Below, in pieces: positions 1 to 9,079 of a stretch of 51,906 nucleotides of DNA. Position 1 is the first letter of the stretch. Every line of letters starts with the position of its first letter. Location of the stretch: NCBI GenBank assembly GCA_965370415.1, contig CBDUTJ010000019.1, positions 1 to 51,906 on the forward strand, in the 5' to 3' direction. Source of the stretch: JACNIV01 sp965370415 (GTDB taxonomy: Bacteria; Cloacimonadota; Cloacimonadia; Cloacimonadales; TCS61). Below the pieces are notes generated by a model. That model was given only the letters and a program-made list of their open reading frames with translations. It had not been told where the DNA came from and made no database searches. The position numbers and the translations under genes are program-made.

Positions 1-265
1 CGCCAAATTCATCTTTGGGTCTGCTCCAGCCAGTATACAGTAGGATCACATTATCAGGGTTAATCGGGTCTTCATCCGTATCGGGTAATATATAATCACG
101 CAGTGCATCATAAGAGTGAGCAATATGATCCTTGATAATATCATACAGGGCAGCTTTTAATTCTTCTCCGCTCAAACCCTCTGTTCCATCGTAATAACCG
201 GGAGGTATGTTTGCAAAAAGATTTAATGTGTTTAAAGTTATGAATATTAATAATAATATTTTCAT
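1..265 (-). CDS. Exported endonuclease I family nuclease, N-terminal part (cut by window edge)
   Basis: About 88 residues are visible; the C-terminus lies outside the window. The protein opens with a signal peptide (MKILLLIFITLNTLNLFA) followed by IPPGYYDGTEGLSGEELKAA and then ALYDIIKDH. This is the typical start of secreted endonuclease I / BsuBI-like nonspecific nucleases (PF04231 type), where the mature enzyme begins with I-P-x-G-Y-Y-(D/S) and a G-x-(E/A)-L-K-x-x-L helix. The catalytic His-Asn core would lie beyond the edge. An in-frame ATG three codons upstream (274) is an alternative start; neither has a strong Shine-Dalgarno. Inferred role: degradation of extracellular DNA/RNA for nutrients. 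A C-terminal sorting domain is likely, given its neighbours, but cannot be seen. Confidence 0.72.
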   Translation of the reverse strand, partial: MKILLLIFITLNTLNLFANIPPGYYDGTEGLSGEELKAALYDIIKDHIAHSYDALRDYILPDTDEDPINPDNVILLYTGWSRPKDEFG

Positions 266-427
266 TTTATCCATCCATTTATCTGATTCAATTTAAATAA
301 AATTTTTTAAGTATATTTGTGTCAAATGAAAACAGATTTCCATCGTAATAATGTAAAATTATTTTATTCTTTTTTATATAGGAGAATTGCAAGAAGATTT
401 TCCAGCAAGAGATTTACAGGCACTGAT

Positions 428-461
428 CTTCATTTCTTTTGTATCGACAAAAGAAACGAAG
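428..461. repeat. Small hairpin, TTTCTTTTGT stem
   Basis: TTTCTTTTGT (433-442) and ACAAAAGAAA (447-456) form a perfect 10-bp stem around the tetraloop ATCG. After one mismatch the stem extends by CTTC/GAAG (428-431 and 458-461). Sequences of this kind, followed by GCAAAGAAAA, recur in many Bacteroidota-related genomes as dispersed intergenic repeats. It abuts the larger palindromic element at 475, so the two may be one composite unit. Confidence 0.55.
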
Positions 462-474
462 CAAAGAAAAACTC

Positions 475-637
475 CCGGCGAATATAAATTACTAAAATGA
501 GCAAACACCACTAAAAAATCTTAACTCGTTATTTTCTAAGTAGAATCTATGAAAGAAATTAGAAAACCACTCAAACAGAAGATTTTTCTTAACGCTTGCT
601 TATTGCCAATTTCATAACGTAATTCATATTATGCCGG
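475..637. repeat. 163-bp palindromic mobile-like element, copy 1
   Basis: The ends CCGGCGAATATAAATTAC and (reverse complement of the right end) CCGGCATAATATGAATTAC are terminal inverted repeats. Inner blocks also pair: AAAAATCTT (514-522) with AAGATTTTT (579-587), and TTTTCTAA (532-539) with TTAGAAAA (559-566), leaving a 19-nt loop at 540-558. The whole unit can therefore fold as one long imperfect hairpin. A second copy in the same orientation lies at 48592-48754. There is no coding frame. It resembles a MITE or other non-autonomous palindromic repeat. Confidence 0.85.
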
Positions 638-786
638 TAAAAAATAAGAAATATGAAGTTATTGAATTTTTTTTTCTATTCCAGCGCAGGAGTATTGGAA
701 CAAGAGGTCCTCTGTACATAGATCGGTTCTTTTGCTGAAAACAGGCTTGTTTTATTGACACAAAACTCCTATCATCTTTTTTTGCA

Positions 787-1434
787 TTGAGTTTGAAAGA
801 ATTAAGTATAATTAATATGGATAATTTAAAGAAGAAACGTGAGCTTTTTCAATTGAATTTAAAACCGGAAATAAAACTTAATTTCCGTAAGGTTTACGGA
901 AACGATAATCCTGTTCACCTGGAGATCGGCAGCGGCAGGGGAGAATTTCTTTTACATAAATCTGTTCAACACGCTGATGTAAATTTTCTAGCGATAGAAT
1001 TGAAGGAAAAGAGGATCAAAACAATCATTCGTTTGCTGGATCCGAAAATCAATAAAAATGTACGAATAATAAAGTTATTTGTGGATGATAAAATTACAGG
1101 TTATATTCCTGAGGAAACGTTTCAGATGATCTATATTATTCATCCTGACCCGTGGCCCAAACGAAAGCATCATAAAAACAGACTTATCCAGCATGATTTT
1201 ATAGATGTGCTCTGGAAGGTATTGAAACCGGGAGGAATTATTCAACTTTCCACAGATCATAAAGAATATGCAAACTGGATAATTCAACACTTTCTGGAGA
1301 GAAAAGATTTTGAGTCAACTTATGATAAAGGATTTACAAGGTATCCCGAAGAAAAGAACATCGAAACATTTTTTGAGAAAAGAACAAAACAAGAAGGTTT
1401 TCTACCTTTTTTTATGAGATACAGGAAGATTTAA
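787..1434 (+). CDS. trmB: tRNA (guanine-N7-)-methyltransferase TrmB
   Basis: SAM-dependent enzyme that makes m7G46 in the variable loop of tRNA; cytoplasmic. The SAM motif LEIGSGRGEF is at residues 45-54. The family signature HPDPWPKRKHHKNR is at 119-132, followed by LKPGGIIQLSTDH (146-158). Length 215 residues from the TTG at 787. An ATG ten codons later (817), giving 205 residues, is a more likely start because nothing before it is conserved; neither has a strong ribosome binding site. It is first in a plus-strand run and is followed 31 bp later by dgt. Function is confident; only the start is uncertain. Confidence 0.93.
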   Translation: MSLKELSIINMDNLKKKRELFQLNLKPEIKLNFRKVYGNDNPVHLEIGSGRGEFLLHKSVQHADVNFLAIELKEKRIKTIIRLLDPKINKNVRIIKLFVDDKITGYIPEETFQMIYIIHPDPWPKRKHHKNRLIQHDFIDVLWKVLKPGGIIQLSTDHKEYANWIIQHFLERKDFESTYDKGFTRYPEEKNIETFFEKRTKQEGFLPFFMRYRKI

Positions 1435-1465
1435 TTATTTAATCAGCAGTGGAGTAGGAGAAATA

Positions 1466-2623
1466 ATGAATAGAACAAAACTGGAAAATATTTATAAAAA
1501 CAATATCGAACATGCCAGCAACTATTATAGCCCGTTTGCCTGTAAGAATGAAGATGCTTTCCGCTTGAAAAAAGAAGATACATGCTATATGAGAACGCCA
1601 TTTGCAGTAGACCGTGACCGTATTCTTCATAGCGGAGCTTACCGGCGCTACCAGGGTAAAACCCAGGTCTTTTCTTTCACCAATATGTTCGATGAAGAGA
1701 CTTCCAACCGCAGCTTACATACAACCTATGTTTCCCAGATCTCCCGCACGATCGGAAAAATGTTGATGATGAACCTGGAACTGGTGGAAGCGATAGCACT
1801 GGGTCATGATCTTGGTCATTCTCCTTTTGGGCATGATGGTGAAGTAGCACTAAGTAAAAGTTGCGTTAAACACGGAATAGGAGAATTCCATCATAATATC
1901 CAAAGCCTTCTTATTGTAGATAATATTGCACATCAGGGTAATGGATTAAATTTGACCTTCCATGTACGTGATGGTATAATTTCACACGATGGAGAAGTGC
2001 ATCATACTGTATTAAAACCTGATCGAAAAAAAGCAGAAGAAGACATCAAAATTTACATAGAAAAGAAAAAGAGTGGTAAAAAAGCTGATTGGATGCCGGC
2101 TACTTTAGAAGGCTGTATTGTTCGCATTTCAGATACGATCGCTTATATCGGACAGGATATTGAAGATGCCATTCGTTTGAATATCCTGAAACGTGAAGAA
2201 ATACCAAAGGATTGTGCTGAATATCTGGGAAATAAAAATAGTCAAATTATTGATACACTGGTAAAAAGTGTGATTTTAAACAGCTTTGAAAAAGATTTTG
2301 TAGCGTTCGATGATGAAACTTCTCAATATTTGTTGAAATTGAAAAAATTTAATTATTCACGCATTTATACTGATAGTAATGTTAAAAAAGCCCGTACGAT
2401 CGTTGAAAAAAGTATGGAAATTCTTTTTGAACAATATATGGAAGACATCGAAAAGAAAAACCACATTTCCAAGATCTTTACCCAGTTTCTGAACAGGAAG
2501 AATAAAAAATATATGAATACTTTTTCCATTGCAGAAAAGGCACGGGATTTTATAGCTACCATGACCGACCGGTATTATAATGAGGAGATAAAGACTTATC
2601 TCCTGCCGGGAAGTTTTTATTGA
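1466..2623 (+). CDS. dgt: dGTPase-like HD-domain dNTP triphosphohydrolase
   Basis: Hydrolyses dNTPs (classically dGTP) to the nucleoside and triphosphate. The N-terminal RTPFAVDRDRILHSGAYRR block (43-61) and KTQVF are diagnostic for the Dgt family. The metal-binding HD residues are in NRSLHT (His85) and GHDLGHSPFGHDG (113-125). Length 385 residues, as in the shorter dGTPase-like type rather than the ~500-residue E. coli enzyme. GTAGGAG just before the ATG is a good ribosome site. It ends with TGA, which shows that TGA is a normal stop here. The substrate (dGTP or other dNTPs) cannot be read from sequence. Confidence 0.9.
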   Translation: MNRTKLENIYKNNIEHASNYYSPFACKNEDAFRLKKEDTCYMRTPFAVDRDRILHSGAYRRYQGKTQVFSFTNMFDEETSNRSLHTTYVSQISRTIGKMLMMNLELVEAIALGHDLGHSPFGHDGEVALSKSCVKHGIGEFHHNIQSLLIVDNIAHQGNGLNLTFHVRDGIISHDGEVHHTVLKPDRKKAEEDIKIYIEKKKSGKKADWMPATLEGCIVRISDTIAYIGQDIEDAIRLNILKREEIPKDCAEYLGNKNSQIIDTLVKSVILNSFEKDFVAFDDETSQYLLKLKKFNYSRIYTDSNVKKARTIVEKSMEILFEQYMEDIEKKNHISKIFTQFLNRKNKKYMNTFSIAEKARDFIATMTDRYYNEEIKTYLLPGSFY

Positions 2624-2685
2624 TAAATTATTAGACAAAATATATGGTTCACAAATATTTAACTTAATAAGTTCAGGAGTTATTA

Positions 2686-3796
2686 ATGGAATATATAGAT
2701 TTTCAAAAAGAAGTACAGAAAATTACAGATCGAATCTCTTATATCAGGAGGTTACTTTGACACAGCTCTAATCGATCAGAAAATTGAACAGAACGAAAAG
2801 GAGATGAATAAATCCGATTTCTGGAATGATCAAAAAAGAGCGCAAATAGTAACCAGAGAGATCAACAACCTTCGTATTCAACTGGAAAAAGAAAAAAAAA
2901 TACAACAGATCGATGAAGACCTGCAAACATATATCACGTTGTTGGAAGAGCATTTCAGTGATGATCTACTAATTGAAGCTGTAAGTGAACTCGAAGAGAA
3001 AAAACCTTTTATAGATGATGTTGAAACTCAGTTTTTATTAAACGGTAAATCCGATTTTAACGGAGCGATCTTAACTATTCATCCCGGAGCTGGTGGAACC
3101 GAATCGCAGGATTGGGCGGAAATGCTACTTCGTATGTACAACCGCTGGGCAGAAAAATCGGGTTTTAAAGCAGAGACCGTAGATTACCAACCGGGTGATG
3201 AAGCAGGATTGAAAAGCGTAACCGTTGAAATTTTTGGTGATTATGTTTACGGTAATTTAAAGACGGAATCAGGTATTCACCGGTTGGTAAGAATATCACC
3301 GTTTAATGCACAGGGCAAAAGGCAGACTTCATTTGCGTCTGTGTTTGTATGTCCCATTATTGAAGATGATGCAGATATCGAGATCGACTCAAAGGAATTG
3401 AGGATTGATACTTACCGAGCCAGTGGTAAAGGTGGACAGGGTGTTAATACTACTGATTCTGCTGTTCGGATAACTCACCTTCCTACCAATATTGTTGTTC
3501 AATGTCAGAATGAGCGTTCACAGATTATTAATCGTGATGTTGCTATGAAGATTTTGAAATCACGCTTGTTTCAGTTACGGGAAGAAGAACGCGAAAAAGA
3601 ACGAAAGCAACTTGAAAATGCTAAAACTGATATTGGCTGGGGTAACCAGATACGGTCTTATGTTTTCCATCCCTATCAGATGGTTAAAGACCATCGCACA
3701 AATTATGAAACCGGAAATATTTCCAGCGTTATGGATGGGAATATAAGTGCTTTTATGAGTGCTTATCTCAAATTCATGGCTGAGAAGAAGAAATAA
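2686..3796 (+). CDS. prfB: Peptide chain release factor 2 with programmed +1 frameshift
   Basis: RF2 recognises UAA/UGA and releases the nascent peptide. Translation starts at ATG 2686 (AGGAG at 2675-2679) and runs 24 codons to CTT TGA C (2755-2761). The internal Shine-Dalgarno AGGAGG at 2746-2751 is placed as in the classic RF2 shift site. Moving +1 at CTT continues in the frame ending at 3796, giving about 369 residues. SPF (anticodon-like, ~204-206) and GGQ (catalytic, ~249-251) fall almost exactly where E. coli RF2 has them. Low RF2 favours the shift, so the gene autoregulates. This shows that UGA is read as stop by RF2 in this organism. Confidence 0.95.
2746..2761 (+). promoter_or_regulatory. 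prfB: RF2 programmed frameshift site
   Basis: AGGAGG, TTA, CTT, TGA, C: internal Shine-Dalgarno three bases before the CTT slip codon, with UGA in the A site followed by C (the poor-termination context). Both frames on either side give RF2 sequence (…YIRRLL / DTALIDQKIEQ…). Confidence 0.93.
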
Positions 3797-3902
3797 ATGG
3801 TTGAATCAGTTAAACTTGTTAATTGTAAATTAGTTTGTTGAAAAAGCAGATCAATTCTACAAATTCAACAAATTCTACAAATTCAACTGATAAGGAATCA
3901 AG

Positions 3903-4634
3903 ATGAATTATAAGGATCTAATTAAAAAACTGTATAAATCAAAAATGCCACGTCACATTGCTATTATCATGGATGGGAACGGACGATGGGCAAAAAAACA
4001 TAAAACAAAACGCATTAACGGGCATAAAGAGGGTGTAAAAGCTGTTCGCCGAATTGTAGAAACCGCTGTTGAAGCTGGTGTGGAGTACCTTACTATTTAT
4101 GCTTTTTCCACCGAAAATTGGGGTCGCTCCAAAACAGAAGTTTCCTATCTGCTGAAACTTATCATGGATTCTCTGGTTAAAGAAATAAATGAATTGATCA
4201 AGAATAATGTAAATATCAGGTTTATTGGCAGCAGGGAAAAGCTGGAGGAATCGTATAATAAACGAGTTATGGAAACATGTAAAAAAAGCTGGGAAAACAC
4301 CGGTTTGCATTTGAACGTGGCAATGAATTATGGTGGCAGGAAAGAGTTACTGGATGCGTTTACTGCGATTTTGGCTGATATACATTCGGGTAAATTGGAT
4401 GCAGAAATAACCGAAAAAATTGTAAACAACTATCTTTATACTACCGGTATGCCAGAAGTAGATCTGGTGATTCGAACCAGCGGAGAAGAAAGGCTTTCCA
4501 ATTTTCTTATCTGGCAAAGTGCTTACGCTGAATTCTGGTTCACGCAAACTCTCTGGCCCGATTTCAACCGGGAAGAATTCATACAGGCTATGCTCGATTT
4601 TCAACAACGAAAAAGAAGATTTGGTACAAGATAA
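3903..4634 (+). CDS. uppS: Undecaprenyl diphosphate synthase (cis-prenyltransferase)
   Basis: Condenses farnesyl-PP with isopentenyl-PP to undecaprenyl-PP, the lipid carrier for peptidoglycan and O-antigen. HIAIIMDGNGRWAKK (18-32) contains the catalytic Asp of the DGNGRW motif. YLTIYAFSTENWGRS and, near the end, RTSGEERLSNFLIWQSAYAEF with LWPDF are the other conserved blocks. 243 residues is normal length. The stop TAA overlaps the cdsA ATG by one base (TAATG), so the two are translationally coupled. It sits with cdsA and rfbB in an envelope-precursor group. Confidence 0.95.
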   Translation: MNYKDLIKKLYKSKMPRHIAIIMDGNGRWAKKHKTKRINGHKEGVKAVRRIVETAVEAGVEYLTIYAFSTENWGRSKTEVSYLLKLIMDSLVKEINELIKNNVNIRFIGSREKLEESYNKRVMETCKKSWENTGLHLNVAMNYGGRKELLDAFTAILADIHSGKLDAEITEKIVNNYLYTTGMPEVDLVIRTSGEERLSNFLIWQSAYAEFWFTQTLWPDFNREEFIQAMLDFQQRKRRFGTR

Positions 4635-5419
4635 TGGAACTTATTAAAAGATTATTAGTAGCATCTTTTTTTATACCTGCAATCTTATTTATTTTTTATA
4701 CGGGTGATATCGCTTTATTCAGCTTTCTTACCCTGGTAGTATTTGTACAAATGTATGAATTGCGTGAAATATTCCTGAAAAAAGGTGTTGAAATGTCGCT
4801 GATAATCGTTCCTGGAGGCGTTCTTGTATTTGCGGCTGTGATTTTTTATTCATTTCCCCAGATCCTGGCAGCCCTTCTTCTTGTATTCATACTGGTAATG
4901 GGAAAAGACCTGATTTCAGGTAGATCAAAAGGAACACTGAATCGCATTGCTGCGACAATATTTTCCATGATATATACTGCATTTTTACTGGCAGCTGTTT
5001 ACAAAATACGCTTATTGGATAATGGCGCTTTTCTTATTCTAAGTTTAATCTCACTCATCTGGCTCACAGATTCAGCAGCTTACTTTGCCGGTAAGGCTAT
5101 TGGAAAACATCGTGAGATATTCAAGGCCAGTCCCAATAAATCACTGGAAGGTTATATAGCAGGAATATTAATGACTATTATAGGAGCTTTTATTGCTGAC
5201 TGGATATTCGATTTTTCTATAATCCAAACGATTTCTCTGTTTGTATCGGTTGGAATTTTCGGTCAATTCGGAGATCTGTTTGAATCCATGTTGAAAAGGG
5301 ATGCAGGAATTAAGGATAGCTCATCTATTTTGCCAGGACATGGTGGGATTCTGGACAGATTCGACAGCTTGCAAATGGCTGCCCCGATCTTTTATTTGTT
5401 ACTTTATTTTTTCAAATAA
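4634..5419 (+). CDS. cdsA: Phosphatidate cytidylyltransferase
   Basis: Makes CDP-diacylglycerol from phosphatidate and CTP in the cytoplasmic membrane, the branch point of phospholipid synthesis. 261 residues with about seven hydrophobic helices. The C-terminal signature is visible as GDLFESMLKRDAGIKDSS followed by ILPGHGGILDRFDS, matching the family pattern S-x-x-KR-x-x-x-KD…PGHGG…DR-x-D. The order uppS then cdsA, with a one-base overlap, is very common in bacteria. Confidence 0.94.
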   Translation: MELIKRLLVASFFIPAILFIFYTGDIALFSFLTLVVFVQMYELREIFLKKGVEMSLIIVPGGVLVFAAVIFYSFPQILAALLLVFILVMGKDLISGRSKGTLNRIAATIFSMIYTAFLLAAVYKIRLLDNGAFLILSLISLIWLTDSAAYFAGKAIGKHREIFKASPNKSLEGYIAGILMTIIGAFIADWIFDFSIIQTISLFVSVGIFGQFGDLFESMLKRDAGIKDSSSILPGHGGILDRFDSLQMAAPIFYLLLYFFK

Positions 5420-5427
5420 GGATATTT

Positions 5428-6504
5428 ATGAAAAAAGAAAATAAGGAAAAGTTCGATTTTTTTGATACAGATGGTTTAAATAAAAACCAATCCAAAATGG
5501 TGCTTGTTACTGGTGGAGCTGGCTTTATCGGTTCCAATTTTATTCGCTATTTGATTAAAAAGTATCCGGATTACAAGATAATTAATTTTGACAAACTTAC
5601 ATATGCAGGCAATTTATATAACCTGGAAATGATAGAAGAAAATACCAATTACGCTTTTATGAAAGGTGATATTGCCAACCAGGTTGATGTAAAAAATGTA
5701 TTCGAGCAGTTCAATCCGGATTTCGTGGTTCATTTTGCTGCGGAATCTCATGTAGATAGAAGCATCATCAATCCGGATCTATTCCTGCAGACCAATATCC
5801 TGGGTACGCAGATCATATTAAATTATTCACGTGAACATAAAGTAGAGAAATTTGTTCTTATATCTACGGACGAGGTTTATGGTTCTATTCCAAAAAGCAG
5901 ATCTGTTTCGGAAGATGCTGTACTTGCTCCGAACAATCCTTATGCTGCCAGCAAAGCTGCTGCCGATATGCTTATTCGTGTTGCTCATCAAACATACGGG
6001 CAAAGAGTTAATATAATTCGAAGCTGTAATAATTATGGTTCCTACCAATTTCCGGAAAAGCTTATTCCAGTGATGATTAATAATGCTCTGCAAGGGAAAG
6101 AACTCCCAATTTATGGTGATGGAAAGAACATTAGAGACTGGATACATGTAGAGGATCACTGCCGGGCGATTGATCTTGTTCTTCACAAAGGGCGTTCGGG
6201 CGAAACTTATAATGCCGGAGCAGGAAACGAATTAGAAAATCTTGTTCTGGTTGAGCATATTCTTGATCTGATGAAATGTTCCTATGATCTTATCAGCTTT
6301 GTTCTGGACAGGCAGGGACACGATTTCCGTTATTCTATGAACTCAAGCAAGATAAAAAAAGAACTGGGCTGGAAACCTATCATAGATTTTGATGAAGGAC
6401 TTAAGCAGACAATTCTCTGGTTCACGAATCACCAGGAATGGGTGGAGGATATTCGTTCCGGTGAATATATGAATTATTATGAAAAATTCAATGAAAAGGT
6501 TTAA
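5428..6504 (+). CDS. rfbB: dTDP-glucose 4,6-dehydratase
   Basis: Converts dTDP-glucose to dTDP-4-keto-6-deoxyglucose, the first committed step of deoxysugar (for example rhamnose) synthesis. Extended SDR fold: the NAD motif is TGGAGFIGSN. The signature NFDKLTYAGNL, then FAAESHVDRSI, the TDEVYG triad segment and the YAASKAAAD (YxxxK) motif follow. 358 residues, with an extra ~23-residue charged N-terminus (MKKENKEKFDFFDTDG) before the usual MVLVTGG start. The ATG at 5428 follows AAGGA, so I keep it, although the internal Met24 is an alternative. No other rfb genes are adjacent. Confidence 0.92.
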   Translation: MKKENKEKFDFFDTDGLNKNQSKMVLVTGGAGFIGSNFIRYLIKKYPDYKIINFDKLTYAGNLYNLEMIEENTNYAFMKGDIANQVDVKNVFEQFNPDFVVHFAAESHVDRSIINPDLFLQTNILGTQIILNYSREHKVEKFVLISTDEVYGSIPKSRSVSEDAVLAPNNPYAASKAAADMLIRVAHQTYGQRVNIIRSCNNYGSYQFPEKLIPVMINNALQGKELPIYGDGKNIRDWIHVEDHCRAIDLVLHKGRSGETYNAGAGNELENLVLVEHILDLMKCSYDLISFVLDRQGHDFRYSMNSSKIKKELGWKPIIDFDEGLKQTILWFTNHQEWVEDIRSGEYMNYYEKFNEKV

Positions 6505-6513
6505 AGTGTTTAT

Positions 6514-7986
6514 ATGAAATTACTAATATTGCTATTAATGGTTTTTTCATCATTTGGATGTAGCTATCATAAAAGTATGAAAGGTGACCTTATCGATGAC
6601 AGGGAAAGCATTCTTACCCCGATTCAAGTTCTTACTCCGGAAGATTCTTTACAGCAGATCATTGGTGTAAAAAATATCGAAATAGATTCGTTATATAATA
6701 TTGTGGAAGAACTTAATTTTACAGTGGATTCACTGGCTCTGGAACTGGAAATTTCCAACAGTCGTGTAGCTGTTAATACAGATTTTCAGATCCCTGATTC
6801 AATTATATTTGCCGGACGTGTTTTTGATCTTACAAATGAAAGGATCTACAATAAATTCGAAACAATTTATAAGCAGGAATTGAAAACAGCACATAAATTC
6901 ATTCCCCGCAGTGGAAAGTACTTTGGAATTTTTGATTCTATTTTTTCTCAATACGATATTCCTCTGGATACAAAATACCTGGCAATTGCAGAAAGCCAAT
7001 TGAATTCTATGGCAGGCTCTCGCGTGGGAGCGGTTGGCATCTGGCAGTTCATGCCCAAAACAGCTAAGGGGTATGGCATGAGGATCAATTCATTCATCGA
7101 TGAAAGACGCAATGTGTTTTTATCTACAGATGCAGCTGCCAAATACTTGAAAAATGCATATCATTATCTTTCCGATAGAGGTGCCAAGGACTGGCTTCTG
7201 GCTATGAGTTCGTTCAATGCCGGAGTTGGCAGCATTGCCAAAGTTGTACGGCAGCAGGAAGCATATGATTTCTTCGATCTCCTGATGAGAGTGGATGAAA
7301 CCCATCAATATGTGTGGCGTGCAGTAGCTATTAAAATGATATTTGAGAACGAAGAAGCTATTTTTGGAAAGAAATTGGAACGTCAACAGCCACTTATGGA
7401 CAATGTTCATAGTGAGAAGATAAAACTTAAGGGACATTATAAGATTGACAACTGGGCTAAATTTCAAGGTACTTCAATAGGAAAAGTGCTGGAGTTGAAT
7501 CCCTGGATAAAAATTTACAAACGAAACAGGAAGAAATATTCAGCTATAAATAATGTAGTGCTTCCTCCTGGTGAATATTCGATACTTATTCCAGATGGGA
7601 ACAATATCGACCACAAGGAATTGGCAAAGATCGAGAAGCAATTCCTTAAAAAGAATGCTGGGTTTTTTACGCATCATATTGTAAAAAAAGGAGATACACT
7701 TTACGATATTGCCAGGAAGTATAAAACTACAGTAGCCAGGATAAAAAGCCTGAATGGTTTGAGATCGAATATAATTTATCCCGGACAGAAACTGAAATTA
7801 TACGGTTCATCATCCGGTTCAAGTTTGTCTAAAAGTGATAATTATCATGTAGTTAAAAAAGGGGAAACCGTAGGGTCTATAGCTGCAAAATTGGGAGTTT
7901 CCCAGAATAGAATTATTTCAATGAATAATCTGAAGAATAAAAATGGGATCGTGATCATTCACCCCGGACAGAAGCTTTATTACTGA
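6514..7986 (+). CDS. MltD-like membrane-bound lytic transglycosylase with two LysM domains
   Basis: Cleaves the MurNAc-GlcNAc bond of peptidoglycan. It starts with a lipoprotein-type signal ending in SFGC (Cys16). A coiled stretch (~45-90) precedes the SLT domain, where YLAIAESQLNSMAGS (155-169) carries catalytic Glu160 and GAVGIWQFMPKTAKGYG follows. Two LysM repeats close the protein (about 388-432 and 444-490), starting HHIVKKGDTLYDIA and YHVVKKGETVGSIA. 490 residues. Its TGA stop overlaps the rimI ATG by one base. Confidence 0.9.
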   Translation: MKLLILLLMVFSSFGCSYHKSMKGDLIDDRESILTPIQVLTPEDSLQQIIGVKNIEIDSLYNIVEELNFTVDSLALELEISNSRVAVNTDFQIPDSIIFAGRVFDLTNERIYNKFETIYKQELKTAHKFIPRSGKYFGIFDSIFSQYDIPLDTKYLAIAESQLNSMAGSRVGAVGIWQFMPKTAKGYGMRINSFIDERRNVFLSTDAAAKYLKNAYHYLSDRGAKDWLLAMSSFNAGVGSIAKVVRQQEAYDFFDLLMRVDETHQYVWRAVAIKMIFENEEAIFGKKLERQQPLMDNVHSEKIKLKGHYKIDNWAKFQGTSIGKVLELNPWIKIYKRNRKKYSAINNVVLPPGEYSILIPDGNNIDHKELAKIEKQFLKKNAGFFTHHIVKKGDTLYDIARKYKTTVARIKSLNGLRSNIIYPGQKLKLYGSSSGSSLSKSDNYHVVKKGETVGSIAAKLGVSQNRIISMNNLKNKNGIVIIHPGQKLYY

Positions 7987-8453
7987 TGAAAGTAATAATA
8001 CGTGAAATGGAAATTGCTGATCTTGCGATGATAATGAAATTAGAAAAAGAGCTTTTCTCTGCCCCTTGGTCGGAAGCAATGTTCAGCGAGGAGATCAAAG
8101 GACACTATGCGTATGTTCTACAGAAAGATGAGAACAAAGAGATAATTGGTTATCTCTGCGGCTGGAAACTTCTTGATGAATTCACCATCACCAATATTGG
8201 TATTACCGGGAATTTCCAGAGAATGGGTTTTGGTATAAAGCTGGTAAAGTTCATTGTAAGTAAATTACTGTATGAAAAGTGTTTTATTTTCACTTTGGAA
8301 GTAAGGGAATCGAATCTGAAAGCTATCCGGCTTTATGAGAAATTCGGCTTTGAACAGGTTGGATTAAGAGTAAATTACTACCAAAACCCTGTAGAGAATG
8401 CTGTAATGATGAGACTGAATATGCTGCAGAAGATAAAAGGAAATTATTCATGA
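7986..8453 (+). CDS. rimI: Ribosomal-protein-alanine N-acetyltransferase (GNAT)
   Basis: GNAT-fold acetyltransferase of the RimI type, which acetylates the N-terminal Ala of ribosomal protein S18. 155 residues. Visible motifs are LFSAPWSEAMFSEEI, the acetyl-CoA loop NFQRMGFGIKL (the family norm is RGxGxG; here QRMGFG) and the C-terminal LEVRESNLKAIRLYEKFGFEQVGLRVNYY. Starts and ends overlap mltD and tmk (ATGA), so it is co-translated with both. Confidence 0.88.
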   Translation: MKVIIREMEIADLAMIMKLEKELFSAPWSEAMFSEEIKGHYAYVLQKDENKEIIGYLCGWKLLDEFTITNIGITGNFQRMGFGIKLVKFIVSKLLYEKCFIFTLEVRESNLKAIRLYEKFGFEQVGLRVNYYQNPVENAVMMRLNMLQKIKGNYS

Positions 8454-9079
8454 AAGGACTATTTATTACTTTTGAAGGAATAGAAGGATGCGGTAAATCC
8501 ACTCAGGCAAAACTTCTCAGGGAATATCTTGAGAAAAAAGGCTATAGTGTTTTTCTCACACGAGAACCAGGCGGTCCCAAAATATCCGAAGAGATCAGGA
8601 ATCTTTTGTTAAGTACAAAGAACAAAGAGATGCTTCCCGAAACTGAAGTGCTATTATACATGGCAAGCCGCAGCCAACATACGGGAGAATGGATAATTCC
8701 TGCTTTAGAAAAAGGTAAGATGGTTATTTCAGATCGTTATTACGATTCCACGCTTGCTTATCAGGGAGCAGCCAGAAAAATTGATATAAAGCTTATTGAC
8801 ACAATAACGAAGTTTGCAACGTTTGGACTTAAGCCGGATATCACTTTCTTGGTCGATCTTCCGGCTGAGATCGGATTATCCAGGATTTCGAAGCAAGATG
8901 CCGATAGACTGGAAATGGAATCTATTGAATTCCATAAAAAAGTACGCGTAGGTTTTATAGAAATTGCGAAGAGAGAAAAAAAACGCTATATTATTGTTGA
9001 TGGTACTAAAAGTGTTGAAAAAATTCATAATAAAATAGTTAAAATTATGGAAGATATTTTAAGGAAGGTTTCGAGATGA
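8450..9079 (+). CDS. tmk: Thymidylate kinase
   Basis: Phosphorylates dTMP to dTDP. P-loop GIEGCGKSTQ near the N-terminus; TREPGG; the DR-Y motif SDRYYDSTLAYQGAAR; LID region SRISKQDADRLE. 209 residues, usual length. Overlaps rimI by four bases (ATGA) and the next gene by four bases (ATGA), placing it firmly in one transcription unit. Confidence 0.95.
   Translation: MKGLFITFEGIEGCGKSTQAKLLREYLEKKGYSVFLTREPGGPKISEEIRNLLLSTKNKEMLPETEVLLYMASRSQHTGEWIIPALEKGKMVISDRYYDSTLAYQGAARKIDIKLIDTITKFATFGLKPDITFLVDLPAEIGLSRISKQDADRLEMESIEFHKKVRVGFIEIAKREKKRYIIVDGTKSVEKIHNKIVKIMEDILRKVSR

Larger units (their letters stand above)
266..786. other. Intergenic region carrying two hairpin elements, no gene seen
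   Basis: No convincing coding frame lies here. It holds a small hairpin (428-461) directly followed by a 163-bp palindromic element (475-637), both listed separately. The remaining 638-786 is AT-rich leader of the trmB operon. A TTGACA at 755-760 has no matching -10 at normal spacing, so I do not call a promoter. Confidence 0.6.

Noticed and set aside
755..783. Sigma-70 promoter before trmB (TTGACA at 755-760)
   Set aside because: No TATAAT-like box at 16-18 bp spacing; TATCAT at 770 is too close.
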